Made by a program: the position numbers and the translations under genes
Shown here: positions 29,777-41,013 of the stretch, one piece after another
Position numbering within the stretch: the first letter of the stretch is position 1
Layout: each line of letters starts with the position of its first letter
Source: Bipolaris cookei
Lineage: Eukaryota > Ascomycota > Dothideomycetes > Pleosporales > Pleosporaceae
DNA: 64,000 bases
Direction: 5' to 3'
Assembly: GCA_002286855.1 (NCBI GenBank)
Contig: NRSV01000032.1
Span: forward strand, 62,001 to 126,000
The notes under the pieces: generated by a model
What the model saw: the letters and a program-made list of their open reading frames with translations, nothing else
Databases searched by the model: none
Told to the model about the DNA's origin: nothing

Positions 29777-32667
29777 GAGTAGCAGCTGTTCGTATCCAAG
29801 TAACCAAAAATGCAGGAAACGCAACCAAACAGATGATATCAAAAAACCTCAATACTAAAAAAAACCGGTCCCATCCATCCAACTTATACCTTTCACCCAC
29901 CTCCTCATCACACACCCAAACCCTCCTATCCGCACGCCCCACTCCCACCGTAACCTCCTCCCAGACCCATCCAGGTCTGCTGGGCTGCTCCGCCCGCCCA
30001 TGCCCAACGAACATGTACTTTGAAAGCAGAAAAGACAAAGCCCATAGCGTGACCAGCATTCCTTCACCATTTCCACCCGCTGATTGGCCCAAGGACCTCA
30101 AATTAGGAAATAAAAGCCTTGCACCGTTACAACATCCTTCTACCTAAAAAACGGGGCTAAGTAGCCAAGGAAAGAGAGACAGAGAGAAAAGACGCAGGGT
30201 CTGTAAACGATCGCGCGGAAATAAGTCCTAGTTGGAGCAAGTCTTGCGGATTCGAGGGCATGCAGGGTCGTTGCCCCCTTCAACGTGGGCATGCCGCATG
30301 ATGAGAAATGAGCGATGAGCCAAGGGGCGTGAGCCCTCGTGGTTGATGTTAGTAGTAAGTAAGTAGTAGCCAGGCGGTTAGTTGGTTGGTTGGCCGGTCA
30401 GTAGGGGGTGACGGTAGCATGTGTGTTTTGGCGATTTTAGTAAGGGTAGGGTGAAAGAAAAGGCATTTGGTGTTCTTTCACTTGTGAGTGGTGGAGGCAC
30501 GTCGCCTTGGTCATCTAAAGCCGAGTCTTGGACTCCGCGGATCGTGGCGAGATCCGGCGAACTGTGGGCTAGGGGAAATGAAACGATGTATGTAGTCTAC
30601 TAAGAACATGGGGGGAGCGCGCTCGAGTCATGCGTAGGGCAGAATGGTTGATGGAGGGGGAAGGTTTAAGGGCGGCCTTCCATTTTGGGCTTGATGGTTT
30701 TGGTCGGTTTAGTATTCATCTCCGTATTATCATGTTGACTTGTGACTGTCTATGTGCTTCCACCTTCCTTGTATAAAGGCATTGTTCCTTGGGACCATTT
30801 TGTGCCCAAGGAACCAACTGGATATTCTTTTTTTTTTACCATGCAAGAGTCGCAAGTCAAGGGAAGAGAGCAGCCGACTGTTCACGCCCGTTGTATTGCG
30901 CTAACCCCGCAATTTTTCTATCCCCATGGCCAGCGCATCTGATGCTTGCTGGTCACACTGCCACCGGTCTCTCGACGCCCCACAGGATTACTGCAGCGAA
31001 AGCGCAATAACCCCGGATTTTCGCTGCATGCGCAGCTCTCGCGTGGTTTGGAGTTGCATTGCTCGGGCTGATGAGAATGCGACCAAGGGCGCCTGGACGA
31101 CTTGTGCTCCTGTCACATAACGCTCACCGCTACAGAGGAGCTTGAGATGTGGCATCATCGGTATAATGTTATTAGTCAAGTGGAGACGAGTGAGCAGGCC
31201 GGTGAGGCTAGTTCTGACGAAGAGAGGGATGGTTGTGGTACTGATGCGGAGGAAGGTAGTGGACTTCATCGCGCGCCAACGGTGGTGCCATACTAGAGCG
31301 CTAAGAGGGGCAACTATACCGATATTTTGTCGTCTTGCCTGGGTATAAAGTGCTTGGATAGCCCATGTTGGTTTGTTTAATCGTGGATGCTGTTAAGGAC
31401 TCCTTGATTCAGAGTCTCACCTCCTGCTATACTGTACAACCTAAGCTGTCTAGTGTAAGATAGTACGACTTGATAGAATAGAGAAAGTCGACATTCTACG
31501 GCGGGAGATATTGAACGTGATACACTATTCTCTCTGTGATATCCCTAAGTGCTGTGAGTTCAGAAATGACTTGATGTCTGTGGTTTTCAGCCAGTTCTTC
31601 GAAATGTACTTTTGTTCCGTGTACTTAGTTTCTCACGTGCGGTTTACATTAACAAGGATATCCTTGGATGTGACTTGCAAAAGGGTTTTGGAATATCTCG
31701 CATCCTTATCTTTGCATCGAGTAGACTACTATGTCTGAGTAGTGATCCCAAGGCCTTCTGGCCAATGAACACAGCATCTCAATGGCGGCACTGCAACAGC
31801 AAATAGACTCCATCACCCAAAACTCTGCATACAGTTTTTCTTTTTTCTTTTTTTGTAACGTATGAATCATAATTGCTAGGAAGCGACATGACTAGTTTCG
31901 TCATTGCAAAATAATCAATCAAACATTCAAAGTTATGTTTTGTACTCAGACCTTTTTGTACGACCAATATGCAAACATATTGTTTGAGTCGCTTGTTTAG
32001 TACACATCTCTTAACTCTCTCTTCGTTACCTTCACGGTTTGGCAATTTCTTTCTAGTTTCTGGCTGCCATCTAGCATTGAAGTGCCATTCTCTCACAAAA
32101 GCTAGTTCACATATCAATTTGAATCAGAAACATGGCAAAACTGTAGTCAAAATAAAACAAAATAAGACGTTGTATTTTTCTAAGTCGGCTAGAGAAATGT
32201 ACTCAAGCTCAGCTACATATCGATCTAATACACAAACCCCATCTATACAGCTATCTCCATCTCTTTGATCAGTTCCCCCTTCCAATACCCTTCTGCGCTG
32301 TCAACACAACATAATGTTCACTTTCACGAATCCACTCCACCCACCTCCCGCTTCTTCACAGCACCACGACTTTCTGTACCACCCCAACATCTGTACCAAC
32401 ACAGCGTCTCCAGAATCTTCACAACGCCCCACTTTGTTCTCGTGCAACCTCCATATTCACAAATACTATTCGAATCACACCGTCTTTACCGTTTGCACAA
32501 TGCCTCTATCATCTAGTATATCAATATGTTCCCAACCCAATGAAAGAAACTCCCTCCATCACAACAACCCAAACTACTAACCAAAGCTAGTACCTCAATC
32601 ACCAAGTCAAGAAAAAGAGAAACCACGTAACCTCCAACATAAAACCCCTTCGAAAAGCGAACAAAAA
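29777..32667. other. 2.9-kb intergenic region between GH16 and GT2 genes
   Basis: Divergent spacer. The 29830-30150 part is C-rich on the plus strand; 30160-31400 has short tracts such as repeated agtaagtaagtag (30350-30368); 31400-32200 is A/T-rich; and 32200-32660 is a long C/A-rich, G-poor leader typical of fungal promoters and 5' UTRs. ORFs up to 148 codons (29655-30101 minus) lack motifs. I see no gene. Confidence 0.5.
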
Positions 32668-34404
32668 ATGGCTCTTCAACCAGGTATGAAACACTTCATC
32701 GCAACCTTCACCATCATCCCCGTCCTCTGGCTCTGGTGGCTCTCCATCCTACCGAACGCGCCCTCCCTCGCCGTGAACCCAGTATGGAACTATAATCTCT
32801 CGGACCCAGGCACTTTCCTCGCAACCTGCCTCCTCCTCACCATGGCTCTCTGGGTCCTGTACCTCGTACTCACGATGAAAACTCGACTGGAGCCTTTGTC
32901 CTTCTCCGTTATCTTCGGTCTCTCGTTCCACACGGTACCAACCCTATGTCTCCTAGTCGCAGTCCTGAAATCGAAGATCGCTAAGGATAGCCAGATGGTG
33001 TGGTTTGGTGTGCTAATGGCGCTGCGGTACTGGCGTACGCTTGTTGCTATATTCTTCTGGACGCAGTATAAACCTTCCTTACGCCGCAGCGGGGATGCCA
33101 AAGCAAAGTACACAGGGCAAGACTGTACGGTTGTAGTAGCTACAGTGGGACTGGGCCAGAACATCGAGCTATTCACACGTATGGTCGAGGGGATTCTTGT
33201 CAACAAGCCGAAACGCGTCGTGTTTTCTACGCCGGAGGCTAGTATAGCGGATATTGTGCGGCCAATTGTGTTCGGGATTCAGCAGGTATTTGAAGAGCGT
33301 AGGATAGTGGCGGATGAGAAGCAAGAGATGGATGGGTACTATGGTACTGAGATTGTTGTGACAGGTGAGGCTAATAAGAAGGATAAGCGGACGCAGACGG
33401 CCGAGGGAATCAAGATGGTTGAGACGAAGATTATGGTCATGGTGGACGATAGTGCTGTGTGGGGTCCCAAGTTTCTCGAGGCTGCGCTTCCGGCTTTTCA
33501 GGATGACAAGGTAGGGTTTGTGGGGACGCGCAAGTGGGCTGAGCGGTTGCCGCTGCCCGAGTATGATTCCGAGCTCAGCTGGTATCAGGATATGGCTGCA
33601 CGGTATTGCGCTGGTTTCTGGAATACCATTGGGGCGCTGTACCTTGTGCGTCACAACTTTGAGATTCGCGCTTCGAATGCTGCGGATGGAGGCGTCTTTT
33701 GCGTCTCTGGTCGTACCAGCTTGATCTTGTCTAGGATCGTCAAGGACGAAGAGTTCGTTGACAAGTTCCTGAATGAGTACATCTGGGCGTTTCCTAGTCT
33801 TGGGGTTGAGGGTGTTGGACCGCTCAAGGCTGACGACGATAACTTCATCACGCGCTGGGTCATCAAGCACGGCATGGACGTCAAGATCCAGTATACCGAA
33901 GATGCGACCATGACCACTCAGCTAGGTCGAATGGATAACTTCAAGTTTGTGGACCAGTGCTTGCGCTGGAGCCGTACGACTATTCGACAGAACCCGATCG
34001 CCTTGTTCGTCGACCTGACCGTGTGGTGGAAGTGGCCCATCTCTGTTTGGATGGTGTACTTCCCGTGGATGTACAACGCCGCTCTTCTTTGGGATACTCT
34101 GGCAGTCTGGACGTTTATCACTACTGCATTCTTCCGCAACTCTTCAGTCCAGTACTGCTGGTTAGGTCTTCTGATCTCATTCATCTGGGCGTCGAAGCTA
34201 ATCAAGACGATTCCGTGGTTCATGCATAAGCAGAACCGTTCAGACTTCTTCTGGTATTTCTTCCCCATTCCGGCTTATCCTCTGTTTGTGTACGCTCACT
34301 CCATTATCAAGATCTACACTGTCGCAACCTTCTGGGTCAACGACTGGGCTGGCCGCACTCAAGACGACAAGCAGCCAGAGTTGGATAGTAACAAGTCCAA
34401 ATAG
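32668..34404 (+). CDS. GT2-family polysaccharide synthase (capsule/hyaluronan synthase-like)
   Basis: Single exon, 578 aa. Two or three N-terminal membrane helices (FIATFTIIPVLWLWWLSIL; FLATCLLLTMALWVLYLVL), a cytosolic GT-A domain with TVVVATVG, IMVMVDDSAVWGPKF (UDP-sugar Asp pair), FVGTRKWAERLP, the acceptor-side KADDDNFITRW and the processive-synthase motif QCLRW, then several C-terminal helices. This matches the fungal GT2 family related to Cps1 and hyaluronan synthases. Orthologous fungal GT2 proteins are reported as needed for hyphal growth on solid surfaces and for virulence in cereal pathogens such as Zymoseptoria; orthology is inferred here. The polymer is not established by sequence. 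Confidence 0.92.
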   Translation: MALQPGMKHFIATFTIIPVLWLWWLSILPNAPSLAVNPVWNYNLSDPGTFLATCLLLTMALWVLYLVLTMKTRLEPLSFSVIFGLSFHTVPTLCLLVAVLKSKIAKDSQMVWFGVLMALRYWRTLVAIFFWTQYKPSLRRSGDAKAKYTGQDCTVVVATVGLGQNIELFTRMVEGILVNKPKRVVFSTPEASIADIVRPIVFGIQQVFEERRIVADEKQEMDGYYGTEIVVTGEANKKDKRTQTAEGIKMVETKIMVMVDDSAVWGPKFLEAALPAFQDDKVGFVGTRKWAERLPLPEYDSELSWYQDMAARYCAGFWNTIGALYLVRHNFEIRASNAADGGVFCVSGRTSLILSRIVKDEEFVDKFLNEYIWAFPSLGVEGVGPLKADDDNFITRWVIKHGMDVKIQYTEDATMTTQLGRMDNFKFVDQCLRWSRTTIRQNPIALFVDLTVWWKWPISVWMVYFPWMYNAALLWDTLAVWTFITTAFFRNSSVQYCWLGLLISFIWASKLIKTIPWFMHKQNRSDFFWYFFPIPAYPLFVYAHSIIKIYTVATFWVNDWAGRTQDDKQPELDSNKSK

Positions 34405-37145
34405 GCTACTGAGCTAGACCAAGGTAAGATGACTGTGTTGTCTTTCGACTTAGATTATGCTCTTTAGGAATTGGTCTAGAACAGGTTTGTAAGTGGCTAC
34501 CCACCTCTTTCTACTTTGCTATTTTTTCGTGGCAAGTGACTGGAGGCATATGTTGCGGCCGAGTCATGGGCGACTGATTCCACCGGGGCGACAGACATCT
34601 AGAACCTCGACTTGAATATGTTGTTTTCCTGGGCGGGTGAAGGGGGACTGCACGATATTTCCTTTGGCACTGGTTAGTTGTATTTTCGATACCCATGCGC
34701 AGTATTCGGAGAAAGGCTTGGCCAGAGTAGATCGGTCGGTCTAGATTTCCATAGAGAGTGTTTGTTTCTTCTCAAATGCCGAAACAGAGTTTTTCACTCA
34801 TCACCCCCCTTCACTGCATGATTTATTAGTGCTGTGTGTGTGTCTGAGTGCGGGATAATTTTGCATGGTTGATTTTTTGGGCTAAGTAATCAATGATAAG
34901 TCTAAAGTCAAATGTTGTACATACATCGCTAGGGATCGAGATGTGAATAGTGACGTCAACTTATTTGAGAAATGTCGATGAATTGACAGAAATAACACAA
35001 TTAATTTTGATACATTCTGAGATGGCCCAGAAAAAGGCCGCGGTCAGTACATGAGTGAATATATTGGTGTAGATTGAGCCTACAGCGGGGTGTATTCCCT
35101 ATGTGCAGGGTGTCGTATTCGTGTTCGCGTTCGCGCTAATTTGTTATTTGGGTCATAGTGCAAGTAGTGCGTCGATGGGCTTGTGAGTATGCACTTTGGA
35201 TGCACTTTGAATGCGAAGATATTAAAATGTCCTGCAGCATCTCAAAGTAGCCACAGGGTGGGTAATGTCGTCCAAATAGAGTACTGTCTAAGAGGATATG
35301 GCTTTGGGGTACTAGGGCCACCTGCCCCATCCGTACTTTCTCCGCATGAGCTGAGGACAATTCGGACCCGGCATGACGGATACGTCTGAGTTCATCTGCA
35401 ACTGCACAGCACTTTGAAATTTTCCGTCTCACTCTGCGTCTAAGATTGAGGTTTTGCGCGAAAAAAAAGAGCAGGGGAGAGAGGCGCCTTCGCGTCGGGC
35501 CACTTCCCCTCATTGTATTCTCATGACATTACAGCATGGCATGGCTGCCTGACACAGTGCGTGACCATCGGATTCACCCACGCTGTTGGCCCCCAAGCCA
35601 GACGCGGAGGACCACGTCGGCGCCACTCTCGAAATAGTGCCATGTTGGGCAAAACCTTACAGGATAGGCGCCAAACCAACACATCCACGCTGCATGGTCG
35701 CCAACCAAGGATCGCGATATTGCGGGAATGCTCCTAAGCACCCCGGCCCTGAAGAGAAAAGCAAGTCTTATCACCAGCTTTCGGTATGGCGCAGACGGGA
35801 GTGGATGTCAAGTTGCCGCTCGATAAATGGGGGAGAGACTGGGGTAAGCGAAGATTGGGGGCCAGAATCCAAAAGACACGATACGGGCGAGGCATGTGCC
35901 GGGCCCGGCGCAAGCCCTTGTGCGCCTCCATGTCGTCCAAGCCTGTAGGGGTGTTTTAGAAAGGGCAAAAGCAGAGCCGTCAGTTGAAACCAATACCACA
36001 GATGGAGCCCACGGATGCGATGGAACCCAAGTGCAGACAAAAACATGTTTGCTTTGTGCTCGCTTGCCAGTTGGTCCTGACATGGCAGGGTCTGGTCGGC
36101 ACCGGGCCCGGGCCCGGCTCGTCCATGATGTTGCAAGTCCGCGGCCATGGGTGACGGTACCTTGTAGGCTAGCCTCTGGAGATGAGACAGCGTTCCCTTG
36201 CAGCGCACGCCAGCGAGCAAACATGGTTTCGCTACCACAAGAATGGGCAAGCTTTAGCGATGGCAGTCGAGGTAAAGCCTATGTATATTTGTATGTATTG
36301 TACATACGTATACACACGTGTAGATGTGCCAGCGCCTTTGATGGCCCTTGCAGCTACGGGCGGTTCTTGCATACTAAGGCTTGCCAGCGTTAGGGCACTG
36401 CTTCGGGAAGTTTCAGAAGAGGCATGTTTGCGAATCCGAACTCTGATTGCGAAGCCGGCGTCGATCGCATTTGGATGCTTCGTAGAGGTGTGTACAAGTG
36501 CATGGGCGCGTCATTTTCCTTGCCATGTGTCGGTCCGGGCCAACTCAATGTGTAGTAGATTGTGTAGTGTGTGTGCTCTCACCTCCCCTGAGCATTGGGC
36601 GAGGGTGCGCGTGCGGGCCGAAGGGGGGTGCGCACATGATGAGGCTCTGTAGAGGACATGGATAGATAGACGGATACTTAATGATCCAGGCAGATGGGCG
36701 TGGGAGGGGGCAGCCAAAGTCGTACGTTTGTTGGACGTCCTTGTCCACTCTTAGCCCTTCATATGTCTCGCAGTCATGGTGTCGCTCATGGGGCGCGGGA
36801 AGGATCAGCGACCCATTTGGACGGGTCTTGCTCTCCCTCTTCTGGGTCGGTGGCTTGCTGTGGGGTCACTTGGCTTTAGGCGAGCCCGAAACCGACCACC
36901 AAACTTTGGCCCATCGGCCCATCCACGCTCACGGTGAGCCCACGCAACGGCCGTCGATAACTAATCTGGCGTCTTTGTGAGCCCACAACGGCCATTCGCT
37001 AGCTACTAGTCTGAATCCGAGTCTCATCGCCCCTCTGCTCCATGGCATACGTTACGGCTGCAGTCATGCCAAAAATGGCTCCCCAAGCTCGCACAAGTGC
37101 ACGAGGCAGTGAGAGAAAGAGGGGAGGGGTACAGCGCCATCGAGA

Positions 37146-37193
37146 CAGCCAACAATCGAGCCAGCCAACAATCGAGCCAGCCAACAATCGAAC
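37146..37193. repeat. Three 16-bp tandem repeats
   Basis: Three units of CAGCCAACAATCGAGC, the last ending AAC. The following ACCCAAGG breaks the array. Confidence 0.85.
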
Positions 37194-37659
37194 CCAAGGT
37201 CGTGGACCGGCTGTCGTTCCCCCCTCGGATCGTTCGTGTCGCATGAGCCCAGATGCTGGTTGCTGCTTGACGCTCGGTGCCAAACTGCTGGTATGCTTCT
37301 AGCAGGCATCGCTTGCTGATCACCCGTCCAGGTGGCTTTGAACGGCCCATGTGTCTAAAGGTACACACCACCACCACCACCACCAACTGGTTGAAAACGG
37401 GCGGCCACAGAGTGATCTTAGCACTTCTCCCCCGTTATAGGCGACGCCCTTGCCAAATCCGACCCAATCAACCGCCAACCAGCGCGAAGCCAGTACCGGC
37501 CGCCCTTGAGAACAATAATGAGAACAAAATCATATCATGGAGCCATTTTAGTGCCGATTACACACGTACAGCTCCTACTACTGCTCTGCCCAGCCTCTAT
37601 GGGCGTCCTGAATCTTGGGGCCCATCCAAAAATGACTTGATGGAGCTTAAATCCCCCTT

Positions 37660-37673
37660 GGGGGGGGGGGGGG
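37660..37673. repeat. Poly-G tract
   Basis: Fourteen consecutive G. Length is likely to be unreliable in the assembly. Confidence 0.8.
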
Positions 37674-38113
37674 TTCAAGATGAGGGCGATTGCCACGATC
37701 GCCCGTCTCGACACTGCTGGCAGCGGCAAAAGCCGCTTCGCCTAGACACATGCGTAACAGACGTGCACACACATCAGAGCCGCTATGACCGCCTGCGCCC
37801 TTAATCTTCGTTCGTATGGACTCGTATAGAGTACATTCAAACTCTATCAATTTGCAACACGTCACGGGCCGCATGGCTGCCTGGACACTGGCGCATGCGA
37901 TTATCATCACTCAATCTATATTTTCAAGATGCCATGTCCAACACAGACGCGAATGACTTGAGTTCTGCATCCTGGCGGTACGTAGCGCCACTGCTGTCGG
38001 CCCTTTCCTCCACAAGTGCAGCTTCAGAGCAAGCAAGGCCAATGCCAGTCACGGAGCGATCTGGACTACGGCCACAGTCTGGGGCAGAGCGTCCCATGTC
38101 CTGTTGTGTCATT

Positions 38114-38116
<3 letters not shown>

Positions 38117-38144
<28 letters not shown>
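38117..38144. repeat. (AC)14 microsatellite
   Basis: Uninterrupted AC dinucleotide repeat of 28 bp. Confidence 0.95.
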
Positions 38145-38149
<5 letters not shown>

Positions 38150-38685
38150 TGCTCAGGGTGCATTGACCCCTGATCCCTGAGGGGCCTAGAGCATGCACCC
38201 ATCTCACCGGGTGCTGCAGTAAAAGATTGGCAACAAGAGTGCCTGTGGCGGTGCACAATCACAGCACTGAGACAGGCTGTCTTTCTCCTGCAGTAGTTTC
38301 ATTGCGCCCTTGGCCTCTCTGACTGCACGATCAAGATACTGGCGTTGGCGTGGCCGGATTACAGTATCGATTGCGTACAGGAAATCGAACGACCCCACGG
38401 ACATTGCATCCTGCGGGCCACAGGACCAAAATAGTTCGTCGTCTTGCATATCACAAGTCACAGACAAATGGTATTGAAGTCGGACCAATCGCCAGGTAGC
38501 CTGCACAAACCCAAATCTGTCCTGGTACACGGCCTCATTACCACATAGACTGCGACAGTGATTTCGTAGACTAAAACAGTCTGGATTGGGGAAGTGGTGC
38601 GATTCGATCGTCGGGCTCTTTGTTGCGGTGCGAATATTGCGATAAGCGTTTCCTATGCACGCTGCCTGAAGTACCTGTCATAGAG

Positions 38686-38704
38686 CAGCAGCAGCAGCAG
38701 CAGC

Positions 38705-38781
<77 letters not shown>
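38686..38781. repeat. (CAG)6(CAA)26 compound microsatellite
   Basis: Six CAG followed by twenty-six CAA with no interruption, 96 bp. The poly-Cys and poly-Leu ORFs read across it on the minus strand are artefacts of the repeat. Confidence 0.95.
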
Positions 38782-39574
38782 ATTTGAGTGTTGAGTTGCG
38801 ATGCTGACACTTTTGAGCAGACGGGCCCATGGTTGAGAAGTAAGCAAGTAAGTAGCAGTAGTAGCGAGATGGAGAGCGTGTGGAGCAGGGGTACAAGATT
38901 GGATTGTCCATATGCATCGGGTACGGTAACACAGTCAATAATCATGCGCAGTTGTACGTGGTATACTCCAGGAAGGTATACTCGGCAGGCGAGTTGGTTC
39001 CAGAAGAGCCTGCGGTTCGCGGGTTGGACAACCTTATCCACCGCGTCGGGCCATGGGCGTTCAGGGACCAGGCGAAGCAGGTTGGGCTGTCACCCTGACT
39101 GTCGAGATTACTTATGCGTGAACATGGTACGGAACGTAAGGCCCGTGTGTGACAGGCAGGACGGCCTCGGTACCCTGAGATGGAAAGAATCAAGGCGTGG
39201 GAGGGCACAGAGCGAAGGGCGACCTGGCAGGACGCACTGAGGGAGATTGGTAGGGCGACCATACACCCCACATGCAGGCCGTCCGATACTCTAACCGGGA
39301 CAAGGCGGGGTGTAATTACCTGCCATGTTCGCATCCAAATCATGTGCAGTTCGCCGTCACATGGGGTGGGATCCAGTAGACGGCGACCTCTCCTGCATAC
39401 ACCCCCTCTCGTCTAACAAACGACAGCAGGCTGGCAACCAGGCTGGCAACCAGGCTGTGATTATTCAGAAGGACGGATCACGCCACGTAGCACACAGTGT
39501 AGGTGTATAGCCTCGCATTGTGCTCACGGTGACGGTCAGAGTGTCGTTGTGAACGATGCATTGCAACATGTATT

Positions 39575-39690
39575 GGTGCTGGTGCTGGTGCTGCTGGTGC
39601 TGCTGGTGCTGCTGGTGCTGCTGGTGCTGCTGGTGCTGCTGGTGCTGCTGGTGCTGCCGGTGCTGCTGGTGTTGCCGGTGCTGGTGCTGC
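39575..39690. repeat. 9-bp minisatellite GGTGCTGCT
   Basis: About ten tandem, slightly diverged copies of GGTGCTGCT. It generates poly-Leu/Val ORFs on one strand and a poly-Ala/Pro ORF on the other; neither is a credible gene. Confidence 0.9.
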
Positions 39691-40840
39691 TACTACTGCT
39701 GCTACTACTGCGTCAGCGAGTCCCACAAACGACGATGATACCGTAGGAAACGCGGTGAGGTCAGCACGCTGCGATGCTTGCCAGAGGGACCGCCAGACGG
39801 GGGGTACCGGGGGGTGAGGGGGGCAGGGCAGGCGCTGCGCCCGCTGAGCCCCACGAGCAGACTCGCTTAGCTGCCCCGTTGCAGGCAATGCTCGGGCACT
39901 CCAAAGGACCGATAAAATTAGCAGCATCACCACAAGCCAATCACCGCCCAGGATCTTTCACAGCCGCTCACCAGCCACAGATCTTGACCTCTGCAGACCG
40001 GGCAGAGCGAGACGGTCACCAATCACACGCGCTACTGACACCAGGCCTGTGGGATGGCAGCCCATGGCTTCATGCCTCCCTTGGCTCCCCGACTGGAGCG
40101 GTCATCTAGCGTACGTTTTGCTTCAGGGCCCATCCCTAATCCGCTTGTCTTTGCCAGATGCAGCCTGGACACTCCCACCCTCTGCACGCCTACTCGCTGG
40201 CGCTGCTCTACCCCTCGTTACTTTAGGTATCGCCTGCTCACCAGGTGGCCCGACTCGCGCGGACGGGGGTCGGGCACACCGCGACTGCTGCCAGCCTAGC
40301 CTACCACAAAGCGGTCGGGGCGCGCGATCGAGGCGGGGAGCAGAATGGACGGCGGCCGGTAACTTGTGCCTTCTTTTATTTTTCTTAGCGTGGCCTGACT
40401 GCTCCAAAACAGCCACCTCATGCTAGAGGCCCAGGCGCCCGTAGGGCAGCATACCCTCGAGGCAGGGGTATGCCATGTCGCCCTGGTGGCTTCGTGCACT
40501 CCCTCCCGCTGGGGGCCACTTTGGTCCTGTCTCTGGCCTCGTGTATAAACCTACTTCGCCCCCGAGGCATCGTCCCTCCAGTCCAGGCCTCTGATCAACA
40601 GTACCCATTTCTTTGTTGAGATCTCTCCGACGCCCTGGTTTGCCCTGCTCGACTACACCCGCTCCCGCATCAAGACTTATCCCTCGCTTCTTCAGCTAGC
40701 CTCAGGCTCCTCGACGGGACTACGAGCTGTCACTCCCGTAGCCGGAAACAGTGCAGGATCGGCAAAAAGCATCGACGATACTCACACATCGCCGACCCAT
40801 ACGTCAAGTCGACACGTTGATCGACACTCTCTCGACGAGG

Positions 40841-40946
40841 GTAAGCTTTCCCCTGCCGGTCCCTCTAATTTGTGCTACCAACCAAAACCACGGCGATCCT
40901 GATTGCTCGGATTCCGTGCTTATGCTGACCTTGTCTTTGCAAATAG
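40841..40946 (+). other. Probable 5'UTR intron of the C2H2 gene
   Basis: A 106-bp segment with a strong donor gtaagc, a branch-like gctgac at 40924-40929 and acceptor aaatag ending at 40946. It lies 68 bp before the C2H2 start codon and interrupts no ORF, so it is best read as a leader intron. Confidence 0.6.
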
Positions 40947-41013
40947 GCATCAAGCTGCTCCTCCATCTGTAGCTTTTCCATTTCCTATTGCTTCACATAC
41001 TGCATCCTCTATC

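Larger units (their letters stand above)
34405..40840. other. 6.4-kb gene-poor, repeat-rich region upstream of the C2H2 regulator
   Basis: No ORF shows a recognisable domain, and many overlap on both strands in high-GC sequence (35.5-37.5 and 38.9-40.6 kb), the pattern of chance ORFs. It contains five simple repeats listed separately. The A/T-rich stretch 34.8-35.1 kb is probably the GT2 gene's 3' region. The final 600 bases become C-rich, as fungal promoters do. A long non-coding leader or regulatory domain for the C2H2 gene is plausible but unproven. Confidence 0.5.

Noticed and set aside
29655..30101. 148-codon minus-strand ORF overlapping the GH16 first exon
   Set aside because: Different frame from the supported GH16 exon and signal peptide; no conserved motif.
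35571..36652. Overlapping ORFs of 120-165 codons on both strands
   Set aside because: High-GC sequence makes stops rare; three or more frames are open at once and none has a domain or codon preference.
37146..37193. Short evenly spaced repeats that might suggest a CRISPR-like array
   Set aside because: Units are directly tandem with no spacers, and the genome is eukaryotic.
38570..38640. Possible tRNA suggested by GCGATTCGATCGTC
   Set aside because: I could not fold an acceptor, D and anticodon arm around it; no tRNA gene was found in the window by eye.
38571..39041. 156-codon ORF with a poly-Cys tract
   Set aside because: The tract is a reading frame through the (CAG)(CAA) microsatellite, not a protein.
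39478..39933. ORFs with Ala-Pro or poly-Leu repeats on both strands
   Set aside because: Products of the 9-bp minisatellite; no gene-like sequence on either side.
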